Positions 36,696 to 44,971 of a stretch of DNA of 64,000 nt are shown here, piece by piece. Each line of letters begins with the position of its first letter. Positions within the stretch are counted from its first letter, which is position 1. The stretch comes from Paractinoplanes polyasparticus (GTDB lineage Bacteria > Actinomycetota > Actinomycetes > Mycobacteriales > Micromonosporaceae). A program made the position numbers and the translations under genes. The stretch lies in contig NZ_JAHWFK010000001.1 of assembly GCF_019710575.1 (NCBI RefSeq), positions 620,001 through 684,000 on the forward strand, written 5' to 3'. Below the pieces are notes generated by a model. It saw nothing but the letters and a program-made list of their open reading frames with translations. It was not told where the DNA came from and did no database searches.

Positions 36696-37873
36696 CAAGT
36701 ACCACGGAGAGGCCCGCCGGAAACCGGGAGCCCTCCTGGTGGGACAAGCAGGGCGATCTGATCATGCGCCGGCCGTTCAACGAGTGGACGTTCACTCACA
36801 TGAACTGGCTGATGCCGACGGAACGCGTCGCCAGTGGGGGCACCGCGATCCCCCTGCCGGTCGACATCCAGCCGCTTCCCCCGACGTACCGGTTCGACGG
36901 CCGCGACCACACGCTGGCCGACCTGCACCGCCACACCCACACCACCGCGTTCGTCGTGCTGCACCGGGGCACGATCGTGCACGAGACCTACCCCGGCGCC
37001 TTCACCGGGCCGCGCTCCCGCATGCAGCTGTTCTCGGTGTCGAAGTCCGTCATGTCGATCCTGTTCGGCATCGCGCTGCACGACGGCGCCATCGGCAGCG
37101 AGAAGGACCGGATCACCGACTACCGGCCCGACTTCCTCGGTACGGCGTACGAGGAGAACACGATCGCCGAACTGCTCGACATGACGAGCGGCGTGGGCGA
37201 CCTGGAGACCTGGGACGTCTCCGACAGCGGCATCAAACGCTTCGAGCAAGCCGTGATGGGAGGTGGCGACATCGCCGACGTGGTCCGCGCGGCAACGCGG
37301 ACCGCGCCGGCCGGTGAGCGCTTCAACTACTCAACCTTCGACACGCAGATTCTCGGCTGGATCCTCGAGGCGGCCACGGGCCAGAGCCTGGCGGCGTACG
37401 CCTCGGAGCGCCTCTGGCAGAAGCTGGGCTGCGAACGCGACGCGTACTACTGGCTCACCCGCGGCCGGCCCCGCACGGCGATCGGCGCCGGCTCGCTCAA
37501 CGCGACCGCCCGCGACGTCGCCCGCGTCGGCCTGCTCATGGCCGGTGACGGCGTCTTCAACGGCGAACGCATCGTGCCCAGCGAGTGGGTGCGCCGCAGC
37601 CGGGGCGACGACCGCCCGCATCTCGCGGTGGGCGCGCTCGGCCCCAGCGGCTACCCCCACTACGGGTACGGCAACCAGTGGTGGACCCTCGGCCCGGAGT
37701 GCTACAACGCCTTCACCGGCCTCGGCGTCCACGGCCAGTACCTGTTCGTCGATCCGACGGCCGAGGTCGTCATCGTGAAATGCAGCGCGTGGCCCACGCA
37801 GGACGACGAGCGCCGCGACGCCGAGACCGTCGCCGCCCTCCGCCGCGTGGCCGACCACTTCGCCACGCGCTAG
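36692..37873 (+). CDS. beta-lactamase family serine hydrolase
   Basis: The 393-residue protein has the class C beta-lactamase/DD-peptidase fold with the nucleophile motif S115-V-S-K118 (LFSVSKSVMS), a YST in place of the Y-x-N motif (FNYSTFDTQILGW) and VHGQYLFVDP near the KTG-like position. No signal peptide is seen, so it is probably cytoplasmic and an esterase or amidase rather than a cell-wall enzyme. The substrate is unknown. It is translationally coupled to the preceding conserved gene and followed by a clear terminator. Confidence 0.85.
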   Translation: MTSTTERPAGNREPSWWDKQGDLIMRRPFNEWTFTHMNWLMPTERVASGGTAIPLPVDIQPLPPTYRFDGRDHTLADLHRHTHTTAFVVLHRGTIVHETYPGAFTGPRSRMQLFSVSKSVMSILFGIALHDGAIGSEKDRITDYRPDFLGTAYEENTIAELLDMTSGVGDLETWDVSDSGIKRFEQAVMGGGDIADVVRAATRTAPAGERFNYSTFDTQILGWILEAATGQSLAAYASERLWQKLGCERDAYYWLTRGRPRTAIGAGSLNATARDVARVGLLMAGDGVFNGERIVPSEWVRRSRGDDRPHLAVGALGPSGYPHYGYGNQWWTLGPECYNAFTGLGVHGQYLFVDPTAEVVIVKCSAWPTQDDERRDAETVAALRRVADHFATR

Positions 37874-37905
37874 CTCCCCCTTACCGACCGGTCGCACCAC
37901 GTTGC

Positions 37906-37944
37906 CCGGACCTGGCCCTGCGCGGCCAGGTCCGGCCGGTTTTT
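37906..37944 (+). terminator. intrinsic terminator after the serine hydrolase gene
   Basis: CCGGACCTGGCC pairs with GGCCAGGTCCGG, a perfect 12-bp stem with a six-base loop, followed by a short spacer and TTTTT. It stands 32 bases after the stop codon and is the clearest rho-independent terminator in the window. Confidence 0.85.
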
Positions 37945-38029
37945 GAACCCCTCGCACGGTGTTCGCGCCGCCCGCCCGGGTGGCGCGAACGATTCTGCCT
38001 GTGCTCTTTCCCTTCGAAAGGAAACATCG

Positions 38030-39145
38030 GTGAACCCTGCCCTGAGAAGAAACGTTCTCGCGTCCATTCTGATTGTTCTGCTCGCCGTTTCGGCCACGCT
38101 CGTGCCCGGTAAGCCGGCCCGCGCCGCCGTATTGGCGGGAGCCGTTCTCACCAGCGCCGCAGCGGCCCTTCCGGCCGAATTGGCGCCGCTCGCGAACGGC
38201 AAACGCGTTTCGTATGTCTCGTCCAATGTGAGCGGCCTGCCCATTACCGCCACCGGCCTGATTCTGACCCCGAAGACAAACAAGAAGAACCGTACGGTCG
38301 TGTGGGGACACGGCACGACCGGGCTGGCCGACCAGTGCGCGCCCTCGGCGAGCCAGGCCGTCTTCTGGCCCGAGGCGAGGGCCGCGATCGCTGTGCTGCT
38401 GCAGCGCGGCTGGACGGTCGCCGCGCCCGACTATCCCGGCCTCGGCACCCTGCAGGCCCACCCGTACCTGGTCGGCGCGAGCGCCGGGCGCTCGATGATC
38501 GACAGCGTCAAGGCGGCCCGCAACCTCGACAGCGCGCTCAGCACCCAGTACGTGATCGACGGCCACTCGCAGGGTGGGCAGGGCGCGCTGTTCGCCAACG
38601 AGCTCGCGCCCTCGTACGACGGCGCGCTAACCCTGCGCGGCGTCTCGTCGATCGCCCCCGTCTCCAACGCCGACCTGTTCGCGCCGCTGATCCCCGGCAC
38701 GCCGGCGCAGGGCTACCTGGTGATGGCCCTGTTCGGGCTGCAGGCGGTGGACCCGACGGTCAACCCGAACACCCTGCTGGCGGCGCCCGCCCGGCAGCGC
38801 ACCGGGGTGCTGCAGAGCGGCTGCCTGAACGAGATCCTCGCCGCGTACGAGTCCCTGACCGCCTCGGAACTGCTGGTCGGCGGCGCCCTGCCGCCGTCGG
38901 TCATCACCAAGCTGTCCCGCTACGCCAACCCGGCGCAGAAGGCCCCGAGCGCCCCGATCCTGCTCATCCAGGGCACGGCCGACGAGGCGGTCCCGTACGT
39001 GATCACCGCCGGCCCGCTGCTGACCCAGCTCACCGCGTACAACCAGCCGGTGCAGTTCGTCGAGCTCGAAGGCGCCACCCACGACGGCGCGGTCTTCCAG
39101 AGCACGACGCTGGTGGCCGACTGGATCGCCGGCCGCTTCACCTGA
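38030..39145 (+). CDS. secreted lipase/alpha-beta hydrolase
   Basis: The 371-residue protein has a signal peptide (LRRNVLASILIVLLAVSATL, cleavage near ARA) and the nucleophile elbow GHSQGG with Ser180. VVWGHGTTGLADQCAPS, typical of the actinobacterial secretory lipase (LIP) family, marks the oxyanion-hole region. The acid and histidine lie in PILLIQGTADEAVPY and ATHDGAVF near the end. It probably hydrolyses triacylglycerols or other esters outside the cell. The GTG at 38030 is chosen because an AAGGAAA site lies 7-8 bases upstream. Confidence 0.87.
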   Translation: MNPALRRNVLASILIVLLAVSATLVPGKPARAAVLAGAVLTSAAAALPAELAPLANGKRVSYVSSNVSGLPITATGLILTPKTNKKNRTVVWGHGTTGLADQCAPSASQAVFWPEARAAIAVLLQRGWTVAAPDYPGLGTLQAHPYLVGASAGRSMIDSVKAARNLDSALSTQYVIDGHSQGGQGALFANELAPSYDGALTLRGVSSIAPVSNADLFAPLIPGTPAQGYLVMALFGLQAVDPTVNPNTLLAAPARQRTGVLQSGCLNEILAAYESLTASELLVGGALPPSVITKLSRYANPAQKAPSAPILLIQGTADEAVPYVITAGPLLTQLTAYNQPVQFVELEGATHDGAVFQSTTLVADWIAGRFT

Positions 39146-39457
39146 GGCCCGATCCTCGGCGGCGCGTCCCGTCACGGCGCTCCACCTTCGGCGCGTCCCG
39201 TCAGGGCGCTCCACCCGCGGCGCGTCCCGTCAGGGCGCTCCACCTTCGGCGCGTCCCGTCAGGGCGCTCCACCCGCGACGCGTCCCGTCAGGGCGCTCCA
39301 CCCGCGACGCCTCTCGTCGGAACCGCTCCACCCGCGACGCCTCTCGTCGGAACCGCTCCACCTGCGACGCCTCTCGTCGGGGCCGCTCCACCCGCGACGC
39401 CTCTCGTCGGGGCCGCTCCACCTGGGGCCCGACCGCCTGCGGCGCGTGCCGTCGCGG
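39146..39457. repeat. minisatellite, about nine tandem 29/30-bp units, filling a gene-free gap
   Basis: After the lipase stop, a unit such as GCGCGTCCCGTCAGGGCGCT-CCACCCGCG is repeated with a 29-base period about five times (to ~39297). It then continues with a 30-base period about four times as CCCGCGACGCCTCTCGTCGG plus AACCGCTCCA, to about 39420. Units differ by a few substitutions. There are no spacers, so it is not a CRISPR array. Open frames over it are side-effects of the period. No gene is seen in the gap. Confidence 0.85.
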
Positions 39458-40567
39458 CTAGGGACGGCCGCCTGACCAGATCGCCTGCTCCGTCGGCGTG
39501 CTGACCGGCACGCAGGCCACCAGGTCGAAGGCCTCGGCGACGGGTTGCTCGGCGTACGTGTCGAGCAGTCTGATCTTGTCGGCGCCGAACCGGCTCGGGT
39601 CGGCGATGGTGACCCGTCCACTCGCCATCGCCGCCTCGATGCTCCCCGCGACCGGCGGCTCGAGCCCGACCTCCACCGTCTCCGCCATCGCGGGGGCGTC
39701 GGGCGCGAGCCGCCGAGTCGCCACCCGGCCGCCCTCGCAGGTCACGCCGATCGCCACGTAGTCGTCGCCGAGCATCGCCGACAGGTGGGCGCCGAGCACG
39801 TCGAACGCGGGGTGCCGGCGCTGGATGTGCGAGTTGGCGGCGGCGATGATCACCCGGCCCGGCGTCCGCTCGAGGATCCATTCGGCCGTGCGGGCCATCG
39901 CGCCGTCGCGGATGTTCAGGCCCGCGTACCCGGGCGAGCCCTCGACGGCGGCGGCCTGCGCCCGCAGCATCTGGTCGAGCAGGATGACGAGGCGCAACTC
40001 GTGGCGGGCGACGGGGTCGGCCGGTCCGGGCGTCGCGTCGAGGCGCGCGCTCGCCTCGGCCAGGGCCAGCGTCAGCGCGTCACGGTCGATGAGCGCCATT
40101 TCCCGGTACGCCGAGAAGGCCGGAATCGTGTAGGCCGACGCGAACTTGGCCACCTGGCGCCGTACCTGGGAAAGGGTCTCCCGCGGCGCACCCGGGAGCC
40201 GGTCGAGATGATCGAGCGCGGGCCCGGGCGAGCCCAGATCGCCGGGCAGGTCGAGACCCCAGTAGTCGATACCCCGCTGCTTCATCAGGTGGAGCAGGTC
40301 GCGCATCTCGGCCGACCGCCCGAACCGGTACGTCATGCCGTCCGCGGGCGGATCGCCCTCGCCGCCGCGCATCCACTCGCGCACGGCCAGCCCTTCGCTG
40401 AACCCGGACTCGAACGCGACCGTCGCGAACCCGAAACGCTCGTGCAGAAAGCCGATCAGCTGCTTCCGGAGCACGTGGTACTCACGCACGAAGTGGGCCG
40501 ACTCCCCGATGGCGACGACTCGGGCGTTGCCGATGCGCTCGGCCAGGGGTTCGAAGTCGATCTGCAT
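39458..40567 (-). CDS. erythromycin esterase family protein
   Basis: The 369-residue protein has the family's GESAHFVREYHVLRKQLI motif with the catalytic-pocket histidine and glutamates, the second AFESGFSEGLAVREWMRGG block, and ANSHIQRR with the downstream conserved histidine. Some members hydrolyse macrolide lactones, but most have unknown substrates and resistance should not be assumed. The ATG MQIDFEPLAE gives the usual length; the longer in-frame extension to 40747 has no support. Confidence 0.83.
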   Translation of the reverse strand: MQIDFEPLAERIGNARVVAIGESAHFVREYHVLRKQLIGFLHERFGFATVAFESGFSEGLAVREWMRGGEGDPPADGMTYRFGRSAEMRDLLHLMKQRGIDYWGLDLPGDLGSPGPALDHLDRLPGAPRETLSQVRRQVAKFASAYTIPAFSAYREMALIDRDALTLALAEASARLDATPGPADPVARHELRLVILLDQMLRAQAAAVEGSPGYAGLNIRDGAMARTAEWILERTPGRVIIAAANSHIQRRHPAFDVLGAHLSAMLGDDYVAIGVTCEGGRVATRRLAPDAPAMAETVEVGLEPPVAGSIEAAMASGRVTIADPSRFGADKIRLLDTYAEQPVAEAFDLVACVPVSTPTEQAIWSGGRP

Positions 40568-40674
40568 GGGGTCCGACCTTAGGGCCTGGCGCCGGTGTCC
40601 ACAGGATGAACTATCCACGTCGGAGGCCGTGACGGCGTGGCGTGTCATCGGCCGGTCCGGTAGACACAGGGAAC

Positions 40675-41907
40675 ATGAGGCGACTTCTTCTTGGTGCGGC
40701 GCTGGCCTCGGCCATGGTGCTGGGTTACGCCGCTCCGGTTTCTGCACATGAGCGCTCGCTGCGGGTGGCGACGTACAACCTTTCGCTCAACCGGCCGTCC
40801 GCCGGGCTGCTGCGCGAGCATCTGGCCAACCCCGCTGTGGACGACGTCTACCGGCGGCAGGCGCGCAACGTCGCCGAGGTGATCCAGCGGGCGCACCCCG
40901 ACGTGGTGCTGCTCAACGAGTTCGACTACGACCCCGAGGCGGCGCGGCTGTTCGAGCGCAACTTCCTGGCGGTGTCACAGAACGGAGCCCGGGCGCAGCG
41001 CTACCCGTACCGGTATGTGGCGCCGTCGAACACGGGCGTGTCGTCCGGGCTCGACCTGAACAACAACGGCGTGGCCGACACGACGCCGGGCGACCAGGCG
41101 TACGGCGACGACTCGTACGGCTTCGGCCTCTTCCCCGGCCAGTACGGCATGGTCGTGTACTCGAAGTACCCGATCGACACCCAGGCTGTCCGAACGTTCC
41201 AGCTCTTCAAGTGGAAGGACATGCCCGGCAACCTGCTGCCGGCCGACTTCTACACGCCGGCCGCACAGGCCGTGCTGCGCCTGTCGTCGAAGAGCCACTG
41301 GGACGTCCCCATCCGGGTCGGCCGCCGCACGCTGCACTTCCTGGTCTCGCACCCCACTCCCCCGACGTTCGACGGCCCCGAGGACCGCAACGGCCGCCGC
41401 AACCACGACGAGATCCGCTTCTGGGCCGACTACGTGACCCCCGGCAAGCGCTCGGCCTACATCTACGACGACAGGGGCCACCGCGGCGGCCTACGCCCCG
41501 GCCAGCCGTTCGTGATCGCCGGCGACCAGAACGCCGACCCGAACGACGGCGACTCCTACGACGACGCCATCGACCAGCTGCTGACCCACCCCCTGATCAA
41601 CGCCCGCACCACCCCGTTCAGCCACGGCGCGGCCGAGGCGGCCACCCTGCAGGGCGGAGCGAACGCCACGCACGTGGGCAACCCGAGCTACGACACGGCC
41701 GACTTCGCCGACACCGCCCCCGGCAACCTCCGAGCCGACTATGTGCTGCCGCGAGCCGGCATGAAGGTGACCGCCTCCGGCGTCTTCTGGCCCGTACAGG
41801 CAGACCCGCTGTCCCGTCTGAGCGGCGTCTTCGACCCGGTGTGGTCCCCGGTGAACGGCTTCCCCACCTCCGACCACCGCCTCGTCTGGCTCGACCTCAA
41901 GCGCTGA
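40675..41907 (+). CDS. secreted endonuclease/exonuclease/phosphatase family protein
   Basis: The 410-residue protein has a signal peptide (MRRLLLGAALASAMVLGYAA, cleavage after SAHA-like) and the EEP fold. It shows LRVATYNLSLNRPS, VVLLNEFDYD with the metal-binding glutamate, FVIAGDQNADPNDGDS, and the closing TSDHRLVWLDLK with the catalytic Asp-His pair. The calcium-like DLNNNGVADT motif adds a possible dockerin/thrombospondin-type metal site. It may degrade nucleic acids or phosphodiesters outside the cell. Confidence 0.87.
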   Translation: MRRLLLGAALASAMVLGYAAPVSAHERSLRVATYNLSLNRPSAGLLREHLANPAVDDVYRRQARNVAEVIQRAHPDVVLLNEFDYDPEAARLFERNFLAVSQNGARAQRYPYRYVAPSNTGVSSGLDLNNNGVADTTPGDQAYGDDSYGFGLFPGQYGMVVYSKYPIDTQAVRTFQLFKWKDMPGNLLPADFYTPAAQAVLRLSSKSHWDVPIRVGRRTLHFLVSHPTPPTFDGPEDRNGRRNHDEIRFWADYVTPGKRSAYIYDDRGHRGGLRPGQPFVIAGDQNADPNDGDSYDDAIDQLLTHPLINARTTPFSHGAAEAATLQGGANATHVGNPSYDTADFADTAPGNLRADYVLPRAGMKVTASGVFWPVQADPLSRLSGVFDPVWSPVNGFPTSDHRLVWLDLKR

Positions 41908-42373
41908 CCAACTCCACACCCCGGCCGCCGCCTCAGACCGGCGGCCGGGCCTGACCGGCAGCCACCGTTCTCTCGAACGCCCGGTTCCCGCGACCACCCA
42001 CCCGCGCGATGCCGTCGACACGTGCCCGAACGCCCCCACAACTTCAAAAGCCACCCGAAACGGCTCGAGGGGGCCCCGCCCACCCCAGCACGGGGCCACC
42101 AGCACAAGCGGATTGAATTCCATCAGTGCCGGCACCGATGCCATCGGCCCGAGGCACTCGAAGTCGGCGACCGCTCACCCCACACAGGGCAGCCAACCGA
42201 GCACCAGCGCACTCGAAGTCGGCGACCGCTCACCCACACAGGGCAGCCAACCGAGCACCAGCGCACTCGAGCCATCAGCGACACCGGCACCGGCGCTGGC
42301 AGCCCGGGGCATTCGAAGTCGGTGGCCACTCACCCCCACAGCGCAACCAACCAGGCGCGTCGCACTCGGGCCC
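41908..42373. other. gene-free stretch with a degenerate 54/55-bp tandem repeat
   Basis: From about 42154 to 42372 a 54/55-base unit beginning GCACTCGAAGTCGGCGACCG and running through a CACAGGGCAGCCAACCGAGC segment occurs twice nearly unchanged, with further decayed copies to the end of the HxlR gene. The first 245 bases hold no recognisable gene. Frames across it are repeat-driven and lack family similarity. Confidence 0.7.
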
Positions 42374-42748
42374 TCAGCGCGCGCCGGTCTTGGCGCCGGC
42401 AGCCGGGAAGCGCTCGATGTTGGCGACCACCCATTCGCGCAGGGCGGCCAGTGGGGCGCAGGCGTCCCTGCCGAGGGCGGTCAACGAGTATTCGACGTGC
42501 AGCGGGACGCTCGGGAAGACCGTGCGGTCGACGAGACCCTGCTCCTCGAGCCGGCGCAGTGTGGCGGTGAGCACCTTGGGACTGATGCCATCGAGCCGTT
42601 CCCGCAACACGCCGAAGCGATGCGGCCCGTTCTCGAGCGCGCCCAGCGCGAGGGCGCTCCACTTGTTGGCCAGCAGATCGAGCACCTGGCGGCAGGGGCA
42701 GGAACCGTCGTAGACGTCGTGCTTTCGGTCGCAACTGGTCGTGTGCAC
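42374..42748 (-). CDS. HxlR family transcriptional regulator
   Basis: The 124-residue winged-helix protein has the HxlR pattern CPCRQVLDLLANKWSALALG, FGVLRERLDGISPKVLTATL and the wing VPLHVEYSLTALGR. HxlR proteins often sense reactive aldehydes or quinones. It is divergent from a zinc-binding alcohol dehydrogenase-like gene (74-base gap), the classic arrangement in which HxlR controls that oxidoreductase. The last residues before the stop run into the repeat zone. Confidence 0.88.
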   Translation of the reverse strand: MHTTSCDRKHDVYDGSCPCRQVLDLLANKWSALALGALENGPHRFGVLRERLDGISPKVLTATLRRLEEQGLVDRTVFPSVPLHVEYSLTALGRDACAPLAALREWVVANIERFPAAGAKTGAR

Positions 42749-42822
42749 GCCGCGATCGTAGTACCCAAAGGGAACTAACAGCCATTGCGGGTAACTGGGG
42801 CGACCGGAATACCGTCCAGCTC

Positions 42823-43818
42823 ATGACCGATCTGATGCGCGCGGTGGGCTACCGCAAGAACCTGCCGATCTCCGACCCGTCCGCCCTGCTCGACCTGGAG
42901 GTGCCGGTGCCCACGCCCGGCGAACACGACCTTCAGGTACGGGTGGAGGCGGTCTCGGTCAACCCGGTTGACGTGAAGGTGCGAGCCGGGTCCGATCCCG
43001 GTGGCGAGCCCCGGATCCTCGGCTTCGACGCCGCCGGCGTCGTTGAACGGGTCGGCCCGTCGGTCACGCTCTTCCAGCCCGGCGACGAGGTCTGGTACGC
43101 CGGCTCCATCGCCCGCCCCGGCACGAACTCGCAGCTCCATCTCGTCGACGAACGGATCGCGGCCCGCAAGCCTGCCTCGCTCGACTTCGCGGCCGCCGCA
43201 GCCCTGCCGCTGACCGCGCTGACCGCTTGGGAATCCCTGTTCGACCGCCTCCGTCTGACCGCCGACAGTACCGGCCGCCTGCTGGTGCTGGGCGCTGCCG
43301 GCGGAGTGGGAGCGGTGCTGGTCCAGATGGCGCGCCGCCTGACGAACGTAGAGGTCATCGGCACGGCGTCCCGTCCCGAGTCCCGCCAGTACGTGCTCGA
43401 CCGCGGAGCCCACTCCGTGGTCGACCACCACGGCGACCTGCCCGCCCAGCTACCCGACGGCGTCGACTACGTCTTCAGCCCTCACTCGGCCGGCATGGTC
43501 GACACGTTCGCCCAGATCATCCGTCCGTACGGCGCGGTGGTCGCCATCGACGAACCCGCCGGCCTCGACCTGGTAGCCCTGAAGTCCAAGAGCATCGCCT
43601 GGCACTGGGAGCTGATGTTCACCCGTCCCCTGTACCACCCGACCAGCCTCGCCCAGCACGAGATCCTGACCCAGGTGGCCACCCTGGTCGACAAGGACGT
43701 CCTCCAATCAACGTTGACTGTACATATTGACGGAATCAATGCAGTCAACATGAAGCGTGCACACGAGTCCCAGGAGACAGGCCGCGCAATCGGCAAAACA
43801 GTCCTGACCGGTTTCTAG
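42823..43818 (+). CDS. zinc-binding-family alcohol dehydrogenase/quinone reductase
   Basis: The 331-residue MDR protein has VSVNPVDVKVRAGS, GFDAAGVVERVGPSV and the nucleotide loop LLVLGAAGGVGAVLVQMARR. It lacks the catalytic zinc cysteines and is likely an NADPH-dependent quinone or enone reductase (ZADH/YhfP-like). It is divergent from the HxlR regulator gene, suggesting induction by electrophiles. About 30 codons near the end are less GC-biased (ACTGTACATATTGACGGAAT), which is unlike its neighbours. Confidence 0.86.
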   Translation: MTDLMRAVGYRKNLPISDPSALLDLEVPVPTPGEHDLQVRVEAVSVNPVDVKVRAGSDPGGEPRILGFDAAGVVERVGPSVTLFQPGDEVWYAGSIARPGTNSQLHLVDERIAARKPASLDFAAAAALPLTALTAWESLFDRLRLTADSTGRLLVLGAAGGVGAVLVQMARRLTNVEVIGTASRPESRQYVLDRGAHSVVDHHGDLPAQLPDGVDYVFSPHSAGMVDTFAQIIRPYGAVVAIDEPAGLDLVALKSKSIAWHWELMFTRPLYHPTSLAQHEILTQVATLVDKDVLQSTLTVHIDGINAVNMKRAHESQETGRAIGKTVLTGF

Positions 43819-44360
43819 TCCGGACGACGGCCCAGCCCCCGGACGGGCCCGCGCTGAGGAGCGGAACCCTATTGGCCGCTGGTTCACAGTTGACAGCGGC
43901 CTGTTTGACGATTCGCTTCATCGGCCGCAGCCAGCACGGCGTGGCCTCCCGCACCGTCGCACCCCAGCAGCGACAGCGGCAGCACCCGAGCAAGCGGAAC
44001 CGGCCGCACTCGAGGAAGCGGAACCGGCAGCACCCGAGGAAGCGGCTCCGGCAGCGGCTCCGGCTCCGGCTCCGGCAGCGGCAGCGGCAGCAGCTCCGGC
44101 AGCAGCTCCGGCAGCAGCTCCGGCAGCAGCTCCGGCAGCAGCTGCGGCAGCGGCTGAGCCGCCGACACGCCGCAAGCTCACCTCGACGCTCTCCTCACAT
44201 TTCCCCCGGTACGCGCGCCCCGCACCTGACCGGCCGCACCCACGCGCCTCCCACCCTGGGCTACGCCGTGCCATGTCGTGCCACCCGCGGAACTGAGGTG
44301 CAGCTGAGAGTCATGTAAAAGAAGTTTGACCTCGTGTCGGTCTTTCTTTACCTTGAGGGC
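43819..44360. other. gene-poor low-complexity stretch with a 12-bp repeat
   Basis: No recognisable gene is present. From about 43970 to 44160 the sequence is built of GCA/GCG/GCT/CCG/GAG codon-like triplets, with five tandem copies of CAGCAGCTCCGG at 44088-44147. One plus-strand frame stays open across most of the region and reads as an Ala/Pro/Glu linker ending at a stop at 44295, but it has no credible start codon. Antisense frames are also open because of the composition. Confidence 0.6.
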
Positions 44361-44750
44361 ATGACTAGTGAGGAGCGACGGGCCTGGAGCCTGGCCGTGA
44401 CCAGTCTGATCGCCTACGTGGTCTACCTTGTCGTGCTGCTGAGCGGGGCGGCGTATGTGCCGGCGCTGCTGTGGACGGTCGGTGGAGCGATCGTCGTGAA
44501 CATCGCGGTTGACATCTCGTTCGGGCGCGGGCACAAGTCCGACCAGCGCGACCGGGAGATCGGGCGTTTCGGTGACCACATCGGCCAGTCGCTGGTGGTT
44601 GCGGGCGCGGTGGCGGCGATGCTGCTGGCACTGTTCGAGGCCCGCTACTTCTGGATCGCCAATGTCATCTACCTGGCATTCGTACTCTCCGCGATCCTCG
44701 GCTCCACGGCCAAGATCTTCGCCTACCGCCGGGGCTTCCACCCGTGGTGA
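44361..44750 (+). CDS. four-helix integral membrane protein
   Basis: The 129-residue protein has four membrane helices (about 10-32, 38-58, 75-95 and 100-120) joined by a short charged loop (GRGHKSDQRDREIGRFGDHIGQ). It belongs to the small membrane proteins commonly paired with a Cro/CI-type regulator in actinobacteria and Bacilli. The start at MTSEERRAW is preferred over a GTG 27 bases upstream. Its stop overlaps the regulator start (GTGA). Confidence 0.72.
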   Translation: MTSEERRAWSLAVTSLIAYVVYLVVLLSGAAYVPALLWTVGGAIVVNIAVDISFGRGHKSDQRDREIGRFGDHIGQSLVVAGAVAAMLLALFEARYFWIANVIYLAFVLSAILGSTAKIFAYRRGFHPW

Positions 44751-44971
44751 AGCCGACCAGCATCACCAATGAGATCCGGGCATTGCGCTTCGCCGCGGGC
44801 GAGATGACGCAGGCCGAGCTGGCCGAGCGCATCGGCGTCACCCGCCAGACCGTGATCGCCATCGAGCAGGGCCGTTACTCGCCGTCGCTGGAGACGGCGT
44901 TCCGCATTGCGCGGGTCTTCGGAGTCGGCCTGGACGACGTCTTTCAATACCCAGCGGAGGAGCCATCGTGA
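44747..44971 (+). CDS. small XRE/Cro-type HTH regulator
   Basis: The 74-residue protein is essentially one helix-turn-helix: MTQAELAERIGVTRQTVIAI followed by EQGRYSPSLETAFRIARVFG. It ends with DVFQYPAEEPS, as in the YozG-like regulators that control their own membrane-protein partner. The GTG overlaps the membrane gene stop (a second GTG lies one codon earlier). It also overlaps the following alcohol dehydrogenase start by GTGA. Confidence 0.85.
   Translation: MKPTSITNEIRALRFAAGEMTQAELAERIGVTRQTVIAIEQGRYSPSLETAFRIARVFGVGLDDVFQYPAEEPS

Noticed and set aside
39152..39420. A possible CRISPR array
   Set aside because: The units are contiguous with no variable spacers and no cas genes are nearby; it is a minisatellite.
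39458..40567. Macrolide resistance function for the erythromycin-esterase-like protein
   Set aside because: The family is broad and most members do not act on macrolides; no resistance context is present.
43872..44318. 148-codon plus-strand and 94-118-codon minus-strand frames
   Set aside because: All are translations of simple Arg/Gln, Leu/Pro or Ala/Gly repeats with no domain or ribosome-binding site.
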